Source: Onchocerca lupi (lineage: Eukaryota > Nematoda > Chromadorea > Rhabditida > Onchocercidae). Taken from it: 64,000 nucleotides of DNA. The notes under the pieces are model-generated. The model worked only from the letters and a program-made list of their open reading frames with translations. It made no database searches and was not told where the DNA came from. Below are positions 38,538-48,093 of this stretch, piece by piece. Every line of letters begins with the position of its first letter. Position 1 is the stretch's first letter. The position numbers were made by a program, and so were the translations under genes. The stretch lies in assembly GCA_028564675.1 (NCBI GenBank), contig JAOVVO010000020.1, positions 226,857 to 290,856 of the forward strand, read 5' to 3'.

Positions 38538-39185
38538 ATGATCAGCTCAATAAAAAAGTTAGTGACAAGTAATAGTGATTTTACCTATATAATATGTATC
38601 TTTATTATAATGTTAAGTTTATCTTCGTTTACACTTGGAAATAACAGTGAACAAGAAATTATGTTAGCATTAATATGGATATGTGCTACTTTTGTTCTGC
38701 AAATTTCTACAAGTGATCTATTTTCTTCTGATTATCGTGACGGAATATTAGAGCAGATCTTCATACAGCCACTTTCCTCTAAGTTTATAATTGCTTATAA
38801 AATTCTTGCTCACTGGATATTGTTCGGTTTGCCAATTTCAGCAATTTCCTCCATATTCAACTTTGTAGTTCTGGGCAGTGATATTAAATACTCAATAATA
38901 GCTGGCTTGTCTTTGTTACTCAATATGCTGATAGTAACTAATATTTCAGCTACTGGAAGTGCATTAATGATCGGTCGAAATAACTTAGCATCAGGAATAC
39001 CACAAATTCTTGTTTTACCGATCATAATGCCAACCTTTGTGTATTTTAAATTACTGATTCAGTTTGAAAGTTTATCTTTGAATGCTCATATATTGCTTAT
39101 TACTGTTTTAGTTTTTGCTATTCTGCTGATTAACAGCACTATAGCTACCCATATAGTATTGAAATTTGCTGTAGAGCAGGACTAG
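38538..39185 (+). CDS. ccmB: heme exporter protein B (cytochrome c maturation)
   Basis: Membrane subunit of the CcmAB(CD) ABC system that supports heme loading for cytochrome c maturation. 215 aa with six hydrophobic segments. Family signatures are SDLFSSDYRDGILEQIFIQP near 60-80 and the LPIIMPTFVYF region near 155. Start ATG 38538. It is divergent from dksA and convergent with rlmE, and its ATPase partner ccmA is not in this window. Confidence 0.92.
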   Translation: MISSIKKLVTSNSDFTYIICIFIIMLSLSSFTLGNNSEQEIMLALIWICATFVLQISTSDLFSSDYRDGILEQIFIQPLSSKFIIAYKILAHWILFGLPISAISSIFNFVVLGSDIKYSIIAGLSLLLNMLIVTNISATGSALMIGRNNLASGIPQILVLPIIMPTFVYFKLLIQFESLSLNAHILLITVLVFAILLINSTIATHIVLKFAVEQD

Positions 39186-39195
39186 AAAGTTACCA

Positions 39196-39852
39196 TTACT
39201 CTATAGAAGATCTACTGCCGGTAAAGCCTAAACTTACTAAATATATTTCTTTAGATTCAGGTCGACTTGATCTTGGTTTAAAATATTTTGCTGTTTTGAA
39301 CATTTTTTTTAGCTCGTTGCAAAAATCTTTGTCAGATTCTCCTTGAAAGATTTTTACTACAAACTTACCATCATAATTTAAGAAATGCTTTGCAAGGTTC
39401 AGTGCTGCTTTACATAGAGACATGATTCTGATATGGTCCAACGATTTTACACCACAAGATTCTGGAGCCATATCAGATAAAATTACGTCAAACTTTTGAT
39501 CTTTAAATCTTTCCTTTAAAGTTTCAAGTTCATTTATAATATCGCATTGCATATGTTGTACTCCATTAATCGAGTTTATTGGCTTTATGTCAATTGCAAC
39601 TATATTAGCTCCTTTTTGGGATGCAACTTGTGACCATCCACCAGGAAAAGCACCAAGATCAATGATTTTTTGCCCTTTTTGGAGTAATTTAAATTTATTA
39701 TCTATCTCTATCAACTTATATGCAGAGCGCGATCTGTAGCCATCTTTATTAGTTTTTTGTACATACTTGTCATTTAGATGACGGTACAACCACTTGGTTG
39801 AGGATAATTTTCGGCCTTTAGCTGTTTTTACTCTAGTTTTTATTGTTGGCAC
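39196..39852 (-). CDS. rlmE: 23S rRNA 2'-O-methyltransferase RlmE (FtsJ)
   Basis: SAM-dependent methylation of U2552 in 23S rRNA. 218 aa. The SAM site is DLGAFPGGWSQVA near 64. Catalytic tetrad parts are Lys in SAYKLIEID, Asp in LSDMAPESCG and Lys in KFVVKIFQG. The start is GTG 39852 with CAGG just upstream; the nearest ATG is out of frame. A Lys/Arg-rich N-terminus is typical. Confidence 0.95.
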   Translation of the reverse strand: MPTIKTRVKTAKGRKLSSTKWLYRHLNDKYVQKTNKDGYRSRSAYKLIEIDNKFKLLQKGQKIIDLGAFPGGWSQVASQKGANIVAIDIKPINSINGVQHMQCDIINELETLKERFKDQKFDVILSDMAPESCGVKSLDHIRIMSLCKAALNLAKHFLNYDGKFVVKIFQGESDKDFCNELKKMFKTAKYFKPRSSRPESKEIYLVSLGFTGSRSSIE

Positions 39853-39869
39853 CTGTATGGATCATTTAC

Positions 39870-40430
39870 TATTGATTATATTTTTTAGCTCTTTTTTTGA
39901 CTACTTCTTTTACTAGTGTATATAAGTATTTATTAGCCATTCTGATGCTGGGGTTTTAAAAAAGATGTAACTAACTCTTGAATAGTAGTATAGTAAGGTT
40001 TGCTTTTTTTTGTTGCTTATGTTGCAATTAGTTTTTCACCTTTTAAAGTAACCTTTTAATCTACTCTATATTTTCCCTTGAGACCAACTGATCATTATTT
40101 TCTGCTTGTGGATTACTATTATCTACTTTGTTATTGCTAATTTGAGTATTGTACTTGCAGGTAAACGTCTTTTTCCTTTTTAAATCATGGTTGTAGTCGT
40201 TAAGTTTATAGTATTATTTTTGAAAACATTGCTTTGCTCTAATTATCATTATTGATATCTTTTCTCTTGTTATTCTCCTCTTTGTTACCTTCTTCTAAAT
40301 TTTCTGAGTATTCTTTTTGAAGGTATAGAACATCGTTATTTTCTTTTTCCTTTTCTATTTCTACTTTATCATCACTTACATTTTTATCAGTACTACTTTT
40401 TTTATCTTCTAGAATATCTTTTACGATTTA
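39870..40430 (-). pseudogene. decayed charged protein gene downstream of tolC
   Basis: On the minus strand about 60 open codons (40427-40243) read IVKDILEDKKSSTDKNVSDD and on through a Lys/Glu/Asn-rich stretch to a stop. After that, protein-like pieces continue in shifting frames (ISNNKVDNSNPQAENNDQ; then NPSIRMANKYLYTLVKEVVK) to about 39875. It sits directly 3' of the tolC-like gene on the same strand. The family is unknown. Confidence 0.5.
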
Positions 40431-40475
40431 TTATTTTTGTTTATTTAGCATTTACAATTGCTAATGCCATTAAAT

Positions 40476-41711
40476 TTAGAAATTTATGCTGTTTATTGTG
40501 AAAAGCAACTTATAGACACTGATTACATAATTGCTTTTTGCTTCAACTAAATCTGAACGTGTTTTAAATAATGCATCTTCAGTGTTTAAAAGTTCGGTTG
40601 TGCTTTTTAAATTTAAGTTGACTTCTTGCTTGACTCCTTCTAATGCTAGAGCTGCTGCTTTTTCAGCCTTTTGGCTTGCTTTAATAACAGCTTTTGCTGT
40701 CATAACGTTATTCCAAGCATTCATAACTTCTCTTTCTATGTTTTTTACTGTCTCATAATAATCATAAGCGGATTTTTTTGCATACATTCTAGCTCTATTT
40801 ATACCAAAAATATTAATCCCTCTTTTGAAGATTGGAATATCAAGAGTAAAAGTAATGTTAGTAGTGCCTAAAAGTGTATCAAGACTAACGCTTTCATTTA
40901 AACTTTTACTTGCACTGAGATTTAAAGAAGGTAGCCACTTAGAAGTTTCAGCAATCACTGCCATTCCATCTGCCTTTTTTTTATAGACTGCTGCTTTTAA
41001 GGACAAGTTGTTGGTTCTTGCTAGCTGTAAGCATTCGTTTAGCTCTGGAATATAGGGTAATTTATCATTAACTTCGGAGAGCTCATCAGGGTCTTCGCCA
41101 ATTAAGTGAAAATAAGCAACGTTTGCTAATTTTAGCTTACCTTCGGCATCAACTCTTTCCAGCTTTGAAGATGAAAATTTTGCTTTCGCCAGTGAAACTT
41201 CAGCATTGGTAACTTCTCCAAGGGAAAGGCGCTTCTTCATTGCAGATAAGTTCTCCAAAGAAACATGTTCTTTGTGTCTTCTCAATTTTAATATTGCTGT
41301 CCTTCTTAGAACATCAACGTATACTTTCACAGCGTCAAGTGCAACTTCTTGCTTTGATTGTTGAAACTGCATTTTTTCTACTTTGAGAAGATGACTTGAT
41401 CGGTTGAATGTAGCAAAAGCACTACCGCCGTCTATTATTCTCTGACTTAATGTAATGCATTTCCCAGGTAGGTTATGTTTATCATTATAAAGATTAAAAT
41501 TACTATCAAAATTGTATTGTAAGTTAATATCTGGCAAAAATCCACTTAATCCCGAAGATTTTAGTTGTTTTTCTGTGCTTTTATACTGATAAAATTGAGA
41601 TTTTAATTTTAAACTATTTTTGATGGCCTTACTTATAGCTTCTTCGAGATCGATTGCATAGCAACTTATATTACTAAACATAACCATGAACGTAATAATC
41701 AATTGAAACAC
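40476..41711 (-). CDS. tolC: TolC-family outer-membrane efflux protein
   Basis: Outer-membrane channel-tunnel of type I secretion or efflux. About 411 aa. A signal peptide (FQLIITFMVMFSNISCYA) is followed by DLEEAISKAIKNSLKLKSQ and two TolC repeats with long helices; SLGEVTNAEVSLAKAKFSS is a typical family motif. The frame opens at a TTG (41744), but the GTG at 41711 has AGGA 5 bases upstream and starts exactly at the signal peptide, so I use it. Type I exporters of Wolbachia are encoded elsewhere. Confidence 0.9.
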   Translation of the reverse strand: MFQLIITFMVMFSNISCYAIDLEEAISKAIKNSLKLKSQFYQYKSTEKQLKSSGLSGFLPDINLQYNFDSNFNLYNDKHNLPGKCITLSQRIIDGGSAFATFNRSSHLLKVEKMQFQQSKQEVALDAVKVYVDVLRRTAILKLRRHKEHVSLENLSAMKKRLSLGEVTNAEVSLAKAKFSSSKLERVDAEGKLKLANVAYFHLIGEDPDELSEVNDKLPYIPELNECLQLARTNNLSLKAAVYKKKADGMAVIAETSKWLPSLNLSASKSLNESVSLDTLLGTTNITFTLDIPIFKRGINIFGINRARMYAKKSAYDYYETVKNIEREVMNAWNNVMTAKAVIKASQKAEKAAALALEGVKQEVNLNLKSTTELLNTEDALFKTRSDLVEAKSNYVISVYKLLFTINSINF

Positions 41712-41790
41712 TTTATTCCTATATATATATATCAGGATATGCAACTAAATTATTAGTACAAATTGCTTTAATAATCAATAACTAATATTG

Positions 41791-41820
41791 TTGACTTTGT
41801 TTAGAGGTTGAGTGTATCAT
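41791..41820 (+). promoter_or_regulatory. promoter of rplM-rpsI
   Basis: TTGACT (41791-41796), 18 bases, TATCAT (41815-41820). The -10 box covers an in-frame ATG at 41819, which argues that rplM really starts at ATG 41846. Confidence 0.5.
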
Positions 41821-41845
41821 GGCCTACTATTGCGTAGTTAAAATT

Positions 41846-42304
41846 ATGAAGACTTTTTTCTTGAAAGAAAAACAAATCAATAAAAGATGGTTTATCATAG
41901 ATGCGGATGGGTTGACAGTAGGAAGGCTTGCGGCATTTGTGGCAACTTTATTGCGTGGAAAGCATAAACCTGAGTATACACCTCATATGGATTGTGGTGA
42001 TAATGTAATTATTATCAACGCAGAAAAGGTTCATTTTACTGGAAAGAAACTTAAAGAAAAAATTTACTATAAATATACAGGTTATCCCGGTGGTTTAAAA
42101 AAAACTACTCCAGATAATATCCTGAGTAGTAAATTTCCTGAGCGTGTAATAAAAATGGCAGTAAAAAGGATGCTTGATGATGGTCCTATGGCACGCAAAC
42201 GTTTTGAAAATTTATATGTTTACTCTGGTCCAAAACATAAGCATCAGGGACAGCAACCTAAGGAAATAGACTTTGCTTCTTTGAATCGAAAAAACAAAAA
42301 ATAA
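41846..42304 (+). CDS. rplM: 50S ribosomal protein L13
   Basis: Assembly protein of the large ribosomal subunit. 152 aa from ATG 41846 (MKTFFLKEKQINKRWFIIDA, the normal L13 start). Signatures are GRLAAFVATLLRGKHKPEYTPH and the GPMARKRFENLYVYSGPKHKHQGQQP tail. An upstream in-frame ATG (41819) would add nine residues but lies in the likely promoter. rpsI follows 10 bases later, the conserved L13-S9 pair. Confidence 0.97.
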   Translation: MKTFFLKEKQINKRWFIIDADGLTVGRLAAFVATLLRGKHKPEYTPHMDCGDNVIIINAEKVHFTGKKLKEKIYYKYTGYPGGLKKTTPDNILSSKFPERVIKMAVKRMLDDGPMARKRFENLYVYSGPKHKHQGQQPKEIDFASLNRKNKK

Positions 42305-42314
42305 TGGAGTAAAG

Positions 42315-42761
42315 ATGGAAAATCATATAATAAATCAATCAGAAGTGGTAACTAAGCCAGTAATTGATTCATTAGGTCGTTTATATGCTACGGGCCGGAG
42401 GAAGGAATCTGTAGCGAGAGTATGGATAAAACCAGGGAATGGAAAGTTTAGTATTAATCAACAAGACAAGCTATTCTCTTACTTTAAAAGAGAATCAGTA
42501 TGTCAAATGGTAAGGATGCCACTTATTATAACGTCTGTGCTAGATAAATATGATGTGTTTGCAACTGTAAAAGGTGGAGGATTATCTAGTCAAGCTGGTG
42601 CTTTAGCCCATGGGATAAGTAGAGCTTTAAGTAAGATAAGTCAAGGCTTGCATTCTGTGTTACGCAATAAGGGATTTTTGACGCGAGATTCACGTGTTGT
42701 TGAGCGTAAGAAGTATGGTCAGCACAAAGCTCGTAAAAAATGTCAATTTTCTAAGAGATAG
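42315..42761 (+). CDS. rpsI: 30S ribosomal protein S9
   Basis: Small-subunit protein whose C-terminal tail reaches the P site. 148 aa. The N-terminus is slightly extended; then YATGRRKESVARVWIKPGNG, the GGGLSSQAGALAHGISRAL core, and the basic tail GQHKARKKCQFSKR. Here the last residues are FSKR, matching the usual ending. Start ATG 42315. Confidence 0.97.
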   Translation: MENHIINQSEVVTKPVIDSLGRLYATGRRKESVARVWIKPGNGKFSINQQDKLFSYFKRESVCQMVRMPLIITSVLDKYDVFATVKGGGLSSQAGALAHGISRALSKISQGLHSVLRNKGFLTRDSRVVERKKYGQHKARKKCQFSKR

Positions 42762-42908
42762 TTATTTTTTAGTGATGCTTTTTGTCAGCGTGATACAAAT
42801 GTTTAAAGGGTATATGATATGTATCCTAGTTTTCGCGGTAAATTTAGTTGACTATCAGTGTGAACTGAATATGCTGTTTGTGTAATTTTTTCAATATTAA
42901 GGTAATTT

Positions 42909-43217
42909 ATGAGTAAAGAAAGTATAGTAAAACAAATGCACGAAGATTTGTCTAATCAGGGTATAGACATAACAATGTTGAATTTGGGAAAAATTCATGA
43001 TGCGTGGATAAAAAGAATAAAAGGTGATCTAAAAAGGATAGGTAAAGTGCGTCTGCATAGATTAGGTACATTGTCTACTGCTGTAAGTCGGAAGAAACAG
43101 TGTCGTAATCCTCAAAATGGTAAGATTATGACTGTTCCTGAAAAGATAAGAGTAAGATTTAAAGCAAGCCAGACTCTTTTAGGTCTTTTAAATGAAGAGG
43201 AAGAAGTAGTTAATTAA
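42909..43217 (+). CDS. HU/IHF-family DNA-binding protein
   Basis: Small nucleoid protein that bends DNA as a dimer. 102 aa. A helical N-terminal half is followed by the family beta-arm region LGTLSTAVSRKKQCRNPQNG and KIRVRFKASQTLLGLL; the RNPQNG segment corresponds to the RNP tip that inserts into the minor groove. Start ATG 42909 with AAGGT upstream. Whether it is HU or an IHF subunit cannot be told. Confidence 0.85.
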   Translation: MSKESIVKQMHEDLSNQGIDITMLNLGKIHDAWIKRIKGDLKRIGKVRLHRLGTLSTAVSRKKQCRNPQNGKIMTVPEKIRVRFKASQTLLGLLNEEEEVVN

Positions 43218-43329
43218 GATATTATCATTTTCATTGTTTTTACTGTGCTGTGTAAGCTGTAAAATGTACTTCGCTGATTAAAAAGTGCCTATATTAAGAG
43301 CTAAGATATGAGGTATTTTTTTTATTTTT

Positions 43330-43918
43330 TTAGCGTGTGTACAGGTTTATGCTATGTCCTGCGTAGCACTTTATTTTTAGCTTATTTATGTACTTTGCAG
43401 CATTAATGATTAATTTTAATTTTTCCTCTGATCGACTATTGCAGTAATCTCCTATGTAAATTTCTATTATGTCAGGCTTTTTTTCTAGTTTCTCAAGATA
43501 TTTTAATTGATTGATACTTAGATTAATAAACAGTGAAACTTTTATGCCAGTACTATTATTTCTTCTATTATGCTAGAAAGTTTATTGTACGTATTAATTA
43601 TGCCTAAACCACTTTCTGTTGTTAATTCTTTTCTTTTTTCTGCACAATATTAATTAAATAGGGTTTTACTTTTTTTGCTATTTCAAGCATTTCTTCTATG
43701 GCTGCAATTTCAAGATTGAGCTCAGTTTTGATGTTTTTTTTAGATTAAACATATTTTCATCCTTACTGTGTCTTCTGTCTTCTCGTAAGTGGAACGGTGA
43801 TAAAATCTGCTCCAGTGTTAATAGCTATTTCTGCTGCTTTTAATAGATTTGGGTAAGAAGTTCTCCGTGCATTGCGAAGAGTTGTAATATGGTCAATGTT
43901 AACACCTAATTTCGTACC
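43330..43918 (-). pseudogene. pdxJ: decayed pyridoxine 5'-phosphate synthase
   Basis: The minus strand reads TKLGVNIDHITTLRNARRTS from about 43915, then KAAEIAINTGADFITVPL, a +1 frame change, REDRRHSKDENMFNL, NIKTELNLEIAAIEEMLEIA, VKPYLINIVQKKEKN and a stop. The next frame gives LTTESGLGIINTYNKLSSII, then STGIKVSLFINLSINQLKYL, KPDIIEIYIGDYC, EEKLKLIINAAKYINK and finally CYAGHSINLYTR before a TAA at 43330. This is PdxJ from its first strand to the GHG(L/I)N motif. The start codon position reads GGT, and the C-terminal last part is missing. Function is excluded by several frameshifts and the lost start. Confidence 0.9.
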
Positions 43919-44724
43919 ACCTTAAAAATCATTTATAGATTATATATGGTATTAGGTCTTTTTTTATAGTCATTATCTGACTAATCAGTGCGATAAGTAA
44001 GTAACCGAAAGATGATGCTAAAAATTACTTAATAAAACTTGTTAATTTTCTTATTATGGTAATAGAGCTATTTAGTAATCTATATGCAGGTTGCGTGACA
44101 CAAGTATTACATAATTAATATTTTATGTATAGTTTTTTGCACTATGTTTACTTCATGTTTTGACTAATTTTATCTATAGGCTTCTAAGGTTTTAAACTGA
44201 AGCGTGCTATGAAGGATGGTATAAGATGTAGTTTAAGGTTAGAAGATAAATAATTATTTACCGCGGAAGTTTTTTGCTTTTTTTTCTGCTTAGTAAGTTT
44301 TTTAGCACTTAAGCTGAGAGGACCCATATTGTAGTTTAAAAGTCGCTAAGTTATAGCGTTTAAGACTTAAAAGAACGTCAATACTAAAAATAAGATACTA
44401 ACCATGGTTTCTTTTATCTTTTTTTACTTAGTAAGCTTCTTGATACTTGAATCAAAGGTTAGTTATAAGAGATCTAATGGGATATTTTTACCATTGAGGT
44501 AAAACGTTATTTTTTAGCTTATTTTGAAAATAACGTAAGTTAGAGTGACTGGGTTTATCAATGACTTTTAATCAGTTGTTATCTATTATGTTAGAAGTGT
44601 TTTTACATAACAATATAATATTTCTTTTACAAATCAATGCCCTACAACATACAATAAAAATATTTTCATTGTGGTTAAGATTTCTGATATGTATATTATT
44701 AATAAGCCTTGTATTTAACAAGCA
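43919..44724. other. spacer between pdxJ remains and the BamB-like gene
   Basis: About 800 AT-rich bases. Two loosely similar segments near 44275-44330 and 44415-44460 (both contain cttagtaag(t/c)tt) are too short and AT-rich to call a repeat. No gene is seen. Confidence 0.4.
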
Positions 44725-45834
44725 ATGAAAGTAATGGTTGTTATGATAGTGTTATTGTGTAGTAGTTGCACAATAGCAAGTAAGCGGATAAACATAGTGG
44801 ATAAAAAATTATCTCAAGGATATGTGGCTCCAGTTCTTGTAGAAAATAGTGTTATTTTAGTAGACAAGCACGGTACCTTATATTCCGTTGATGTTGATAA
44901 TTTAAAAGTTATGAATTGGAAATTGCACCTTTTGCATAAAAAAAAAATTGGTAACATGAGTTTATCGCATCATGGAGGAAATGTTTTTTTTATAGCAAAT
45001 AATGTTCTATATGCGATAGATGTAAAAACTGGTGAGATTCAATGGGAAAAGGAACTGAGAGCTCCAGCAAGAGGAAAAGCAGTAGTAATACATAATAAAT
45101 TGATAGTATTAACTATTGATAATTTTCTATATGCTCTTAATATAAAAGACGGTAGCTCAATTTGGGCTCACCAAAATGGAGTTAGTGAAGTCCGGGGTTT
45201 ATATTCCATATCACCTGCAGTTTCTGATAATAAAATAATCGTACCATTTTCAAATGGTGAACTAATAGCTTTTGATGAAGGTGGTGAAAAATTGTGGAGT
45301 CAAAAATTGGCTACAAGCCTTTTAGATACACAGCTTACAGATATAACTACTACACCAAGAGTACTCGATAATATTTTAGTTGCTACAAACAGTTCTTATG
45401 TTTATGGTATCGACATAAGATCAGGGAACATTCTATGGTCAAAACCAATACAAACAAAAAGTGTATCAAACATTGTGCCATATTATAATTCTTCTATCCT
45501 TACAAAAGAACAAAGAGCCGGTGGTAGAATTTTTTTAATTACTGAAGATAATAAAATAATTGGTATTGATGTGCGAAATGGAAAAACGATCTGGACGTCT
45601 GGCTCAATGGAAAATACGCGGTTATTTACTTTAATTATGCATGCCAATACGTTATGGATAATAAGCAATAAAGGCTTAATGTTTGCTTTTTCTGAATCTG
45701 AAAGTGCATGGAAGGCAATCAAAATACCAGGTAATGTGTTTCACACTCCAGTGTTCATCCGTGATAAGATATATATCACAACTGAAGGGAATGGTGCTTT
45801 TTATTTAGAAAATAGGTTTATTTTTTATGACTGA
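44725..45834 (+). CDS. PQQ-repeat (BamB-like) lipoprotein
   Basis: 369 aa. A lipoprotein signal (MKVMVVMIVLLCSSC, lipidated Cys15) is followed by an eight-bladed type beta-propeller with PQQ/WD-like repeats: VLYAIDVKTGEIQWEKEL, FLYALNIKDGSSIWAHQN, YVYGIDIRSGNILWSKPI and KIIGIDVRNGKTIWTSGS. This matches BamB, the outer-membrane protein assembly scaffold, and alpha-proteobacterial PQQ-repeat proteins in the same genomic role. Start ATG 44725. The last 8 bases overlap lpd. Confidence 0.82.
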   Translation: MKVMVVMIVLLCSSCTIASKRINIVDKKLSQGYVAPVLVENSVILVDKHGTLYSVDVDNLKVMNWKLHLLHKKKIGNMSLSHHGGNVFFIANNVLYAIDVKTGEIQWEKELRAPARGKAVVIHNKLIVLTIDNFLYALNIKDGSSIWAHQNGVSEVRGLYSISPAVSDNKIIVPFSNGELIAFDEGGEKLWSQKLATSLLDTQLTDITTTPRVLDNILVATNSSYVYGIDIRSGNILWSKPIQTKSVSNIVPYYNSSILTKEQRAGGRIFLITEDNKIIGIDVRNGKTIWTSGSMENTRLFTLIMHANTLWIISNKGLMFAFSESESAWKAIKIPGNVFHTPVFIRDKIYITTEGNGAFYLENRFIFYD

Positions 45835-47215
45835 TTGTGATCTGATTATTATAGGCGGTGGTTCGGGTGGTTATAAGTGTGCTATTGTGGCTGCAAAGCT
45901 TGGGTTGAAGGTCACTTGCATAGATAAAAATAGCATTCTTGGTGGGACATGTTTGCGAGTTGGGTGTATACCTTCTAAAGCGTTACTTCACTCTTCTTAT
46001 CAATATATACACACGAAAAACGATCTATCAAAATTCGGTATAAAAGTCAAGGATACAAGTTTTAATCTAAAAGAAATGCTAGAATATAAGAACGCCAGAA
46101 TTAAAGAGTTGGGACAAGGAATAGAGTGTCTCTTTAACCTTCATAAGATTACTAGGATTACTGGAGTTGGAAAAATTACTTCTTTTGATCAAGGTAATCT
46201 TGAAGTTTCAGTTGAAGGTAAGACGCTGAAAACAAAAAATATAGTAATCGCAACTGGTTCTGATGTTAGTTCCTTACCGAGAGTTAATATCGATGAGAAA
46301 AACATTATTTCATCTACGGGTGCATTATCTTTAACTGAAGTGCCAAGAAGACTTGTTGTAATTGGAGCCGGAGCAGTAGGACTTGAAATGTCTTCTATAT
46401 GGAAAAGGCTAGGGTCTGAAGTTACTGTAGTAGAGTTTCTTGACAGAATCGCTACAGCAATGGATGTAGAATTGAGTAAGTCTTTGTTTTCTAGTTTGCA
46501 AAAACAAGGAATAAAACTTTTACTTAGCACTAAAGTTGAGGAAATAAAACAAAATAGTGATTTTTTAAGTGTAAAAGTTTGCTCTGTTCAAGGCAGTCAA
46601 GTAAATACTATAGAGGCAGATAAAGTGCTTATTGCAGTAGGTCGTAAACCATATACTGATGGTCTTGACATTGATGGTAAAGTAGAAAGAGATAGCCGTG
46701 GCTTTATTCGAGTTGACAATAAGTATGAAACCAATATAAAAAGAATATTTGCTATTGGTGATTCAATCGGTGGAGCAATGCTTGCTCATAAGGCAGAAGA
46801 AGAAGGGGTGGCAGTTGCAGAAATAATAGCAGGGCAGTTACCTCACATTAATTATGAAATTATACCATTTGTTATTTATACCCATCCTGCGGTTTCTTCA
46901 ATCGGCAAAACCGAAGAGGAACTCAGAAGTGCTGGTTGGAAGTATAAAGTTGGTAAATGTCAGTTTGCTGCAAATGGTAGGGCAAAAATTATTGATGATG
47001 CTGAAGGGTTTGTAAAAGTACTAACTTGTAGCAAGACAGATACAATACTAGGTGTGCATATCATAGGGGCATATGCTGATACGCTAATTAATGAAGCAGC
47101 AGTTGCAATGGCGTATGGTGCAGCAGCAGAGGATATATATAGAATTTGTCACTCTCATCCTGATGTAAATGAAACCTTCCGTGATGCATGCACTGATGCA
47201 TTCTTTAAAAAGTAA
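45827..47215 (+). CDS. lpd: dihydrolipoamide dehydrogenase (E3)
   Basis: FAD flavoprotein that reoxidises lipoamide in the pyruvate and 2-oxoglutarate dehydrogenase complexes. 462 aa. FAD site DLIIIGGGSGGYKCAIVA, redox disulfide in GGTCLRVGCIPSKALL (Cys42, Cys47), NAD site VVIGAGAVGLEMSSIW, second FAD motif IFAIGDSIGG, and the active-site His-Glu in CHSHPDVNETFRDA. Start ATG 45827 inside the BamB-like gene end. Confidence 0.97.
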   Translation: MTDCDLIIIGGGSGGYKCAIVAAKLGLKVTCIDKNSILGGTCLRVGCIPSKALLHSSYQYIHTKNDLSKFGIKVKDTSFNLKEMLEYKNARIKELGQGIECLFNLHKITRITGVGKITSFDQGNLEVSVEGKTLKTKNIVIATGSDVSSLPRVNIDEKNIISSTGALSLTEVPRRLVVIGAGAVGLEMSSIWKRLGSEVTVVEFLDRIATAMDVELSKSLFSSLQKQGIKLLLSTKVEEIKQNSDFLSVKVCSVQGSQVNTIEADKVLIAVGRKPYTDGLDIDGKVERDSRGFIRVDNKYETNIKRIFAIGDSIGGAMLAHKAEEEGVAVAEIIAGQLPHINYEIIPFVIYTHPAVSSIGKTEEELRSAGWKYKVGKCQFAANGRAKIIDDAEGFVKVLTCSKTDTILGVHIIGAYADTLINEAAVAMAYGAAAEDIYRICHSHPDVNETFRDACTDAFFKK

Positions 47216-47217
47216 CT

Positions 47218-48093
47218 ATGAACTTAGGCTCAATTATTGAAAATTGGTATGAATAGTGAGGAACAGGTCTTGTTTGCTCAACACTTTGTCTAATAAGTTT
47301 TCTCAGTACTCACATTGTGGGAGAAGTAAGTATTTGCTTCTTTGGAAAGATTGAGCGTGTCCGAGCTTAGAAGCTAGCTTACCTTTGCATCCTTTGAAAT
47401 AGCAGCAAAAAACCTTTTGTTATACAAGAGGTGTAAATGTGAGATCGAATACTCGTGCATTGTCAGTAATTAGAAATTTTTCAGGTATATAAAAAACAAT
47501 TATGAAATAAACAATGAGGCTATATTCTCTTTATCCAGAACAATTTAGAGAAGAACTTTACCAAGAGCATTAATCGACATCTGACATAAAAACTTTAATG
47601 AAAGAATGGAACTGTCTAACTTAGGTGAACCTTGGGTGATAAAAAGAGAAATTGCGATTATTATTCTACTTTATATGGCATAAGGTTAAAGGTCAGTGAG
47701 AAGCATTTAAGGTTATCAATAATGACAGTTTAACAGAGTAAAGGTGGACAAAGCAAAGGCAGGTGTTTTTTTCTCTAGTAATAAAAAAGTGTATGCAAAA
47801 GTACGTAAAAGCTTTTCCTTACCTTAGCGTTAATAATGAAGTGCAACATCTCTTTATGGAACTAAGAGGAAAATTGAAAAAACTTATGTTGTTAATCGTC
47901 TACAAAAAGTAATTAAAATGTTAAATTTATAGAAATCTTATTCCCACATGTATTAAGTCATAGTTTTGTTATTCATTTGCTTCAAAAAAACATTGATATG
48001 AGCTCAATACAGCAACCTGCATGGTCATTCAAGGTCTTGAAACTACTTAAATCTACACCATTTGAATTATCAAGATATTTTCAATATGTATAA
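47218..48093 (+). pseudogene. xerC: decayed tyrosine recombinase XerC/XerD
   Basis: Starts 2 bases after lpd at ATG 47218 (MNLGSIIENWYE, then a stop). In shifting frames it reads NTRALSVIRNF, YEINNEAIFSLSR, RMELSNLGEPWVIKREIAII, RVKGGQSK-like and NEVQHLFMGT, IEKTYVVNRLQKVIKMLNL, a stop, and EILFPHVLSHSFVIHLLQKN followed by IDMSSIQQ. This is the order of a full Xer recombinase. Catalytic Arg of the HxxR box is altered (LSHSF instead of the usual RHSF context), and the Tyr region reads RYFQYV. It fits XerC better than XerD by overall pattern, but that is not certain. Confidence 0.8.

Noticed and set aside
44275..44470. Two similar AT-rich segments containing cttagtaag
   Set aside because: Similarity is short and interrupted, and no better than expected in such AT-rich DNA.
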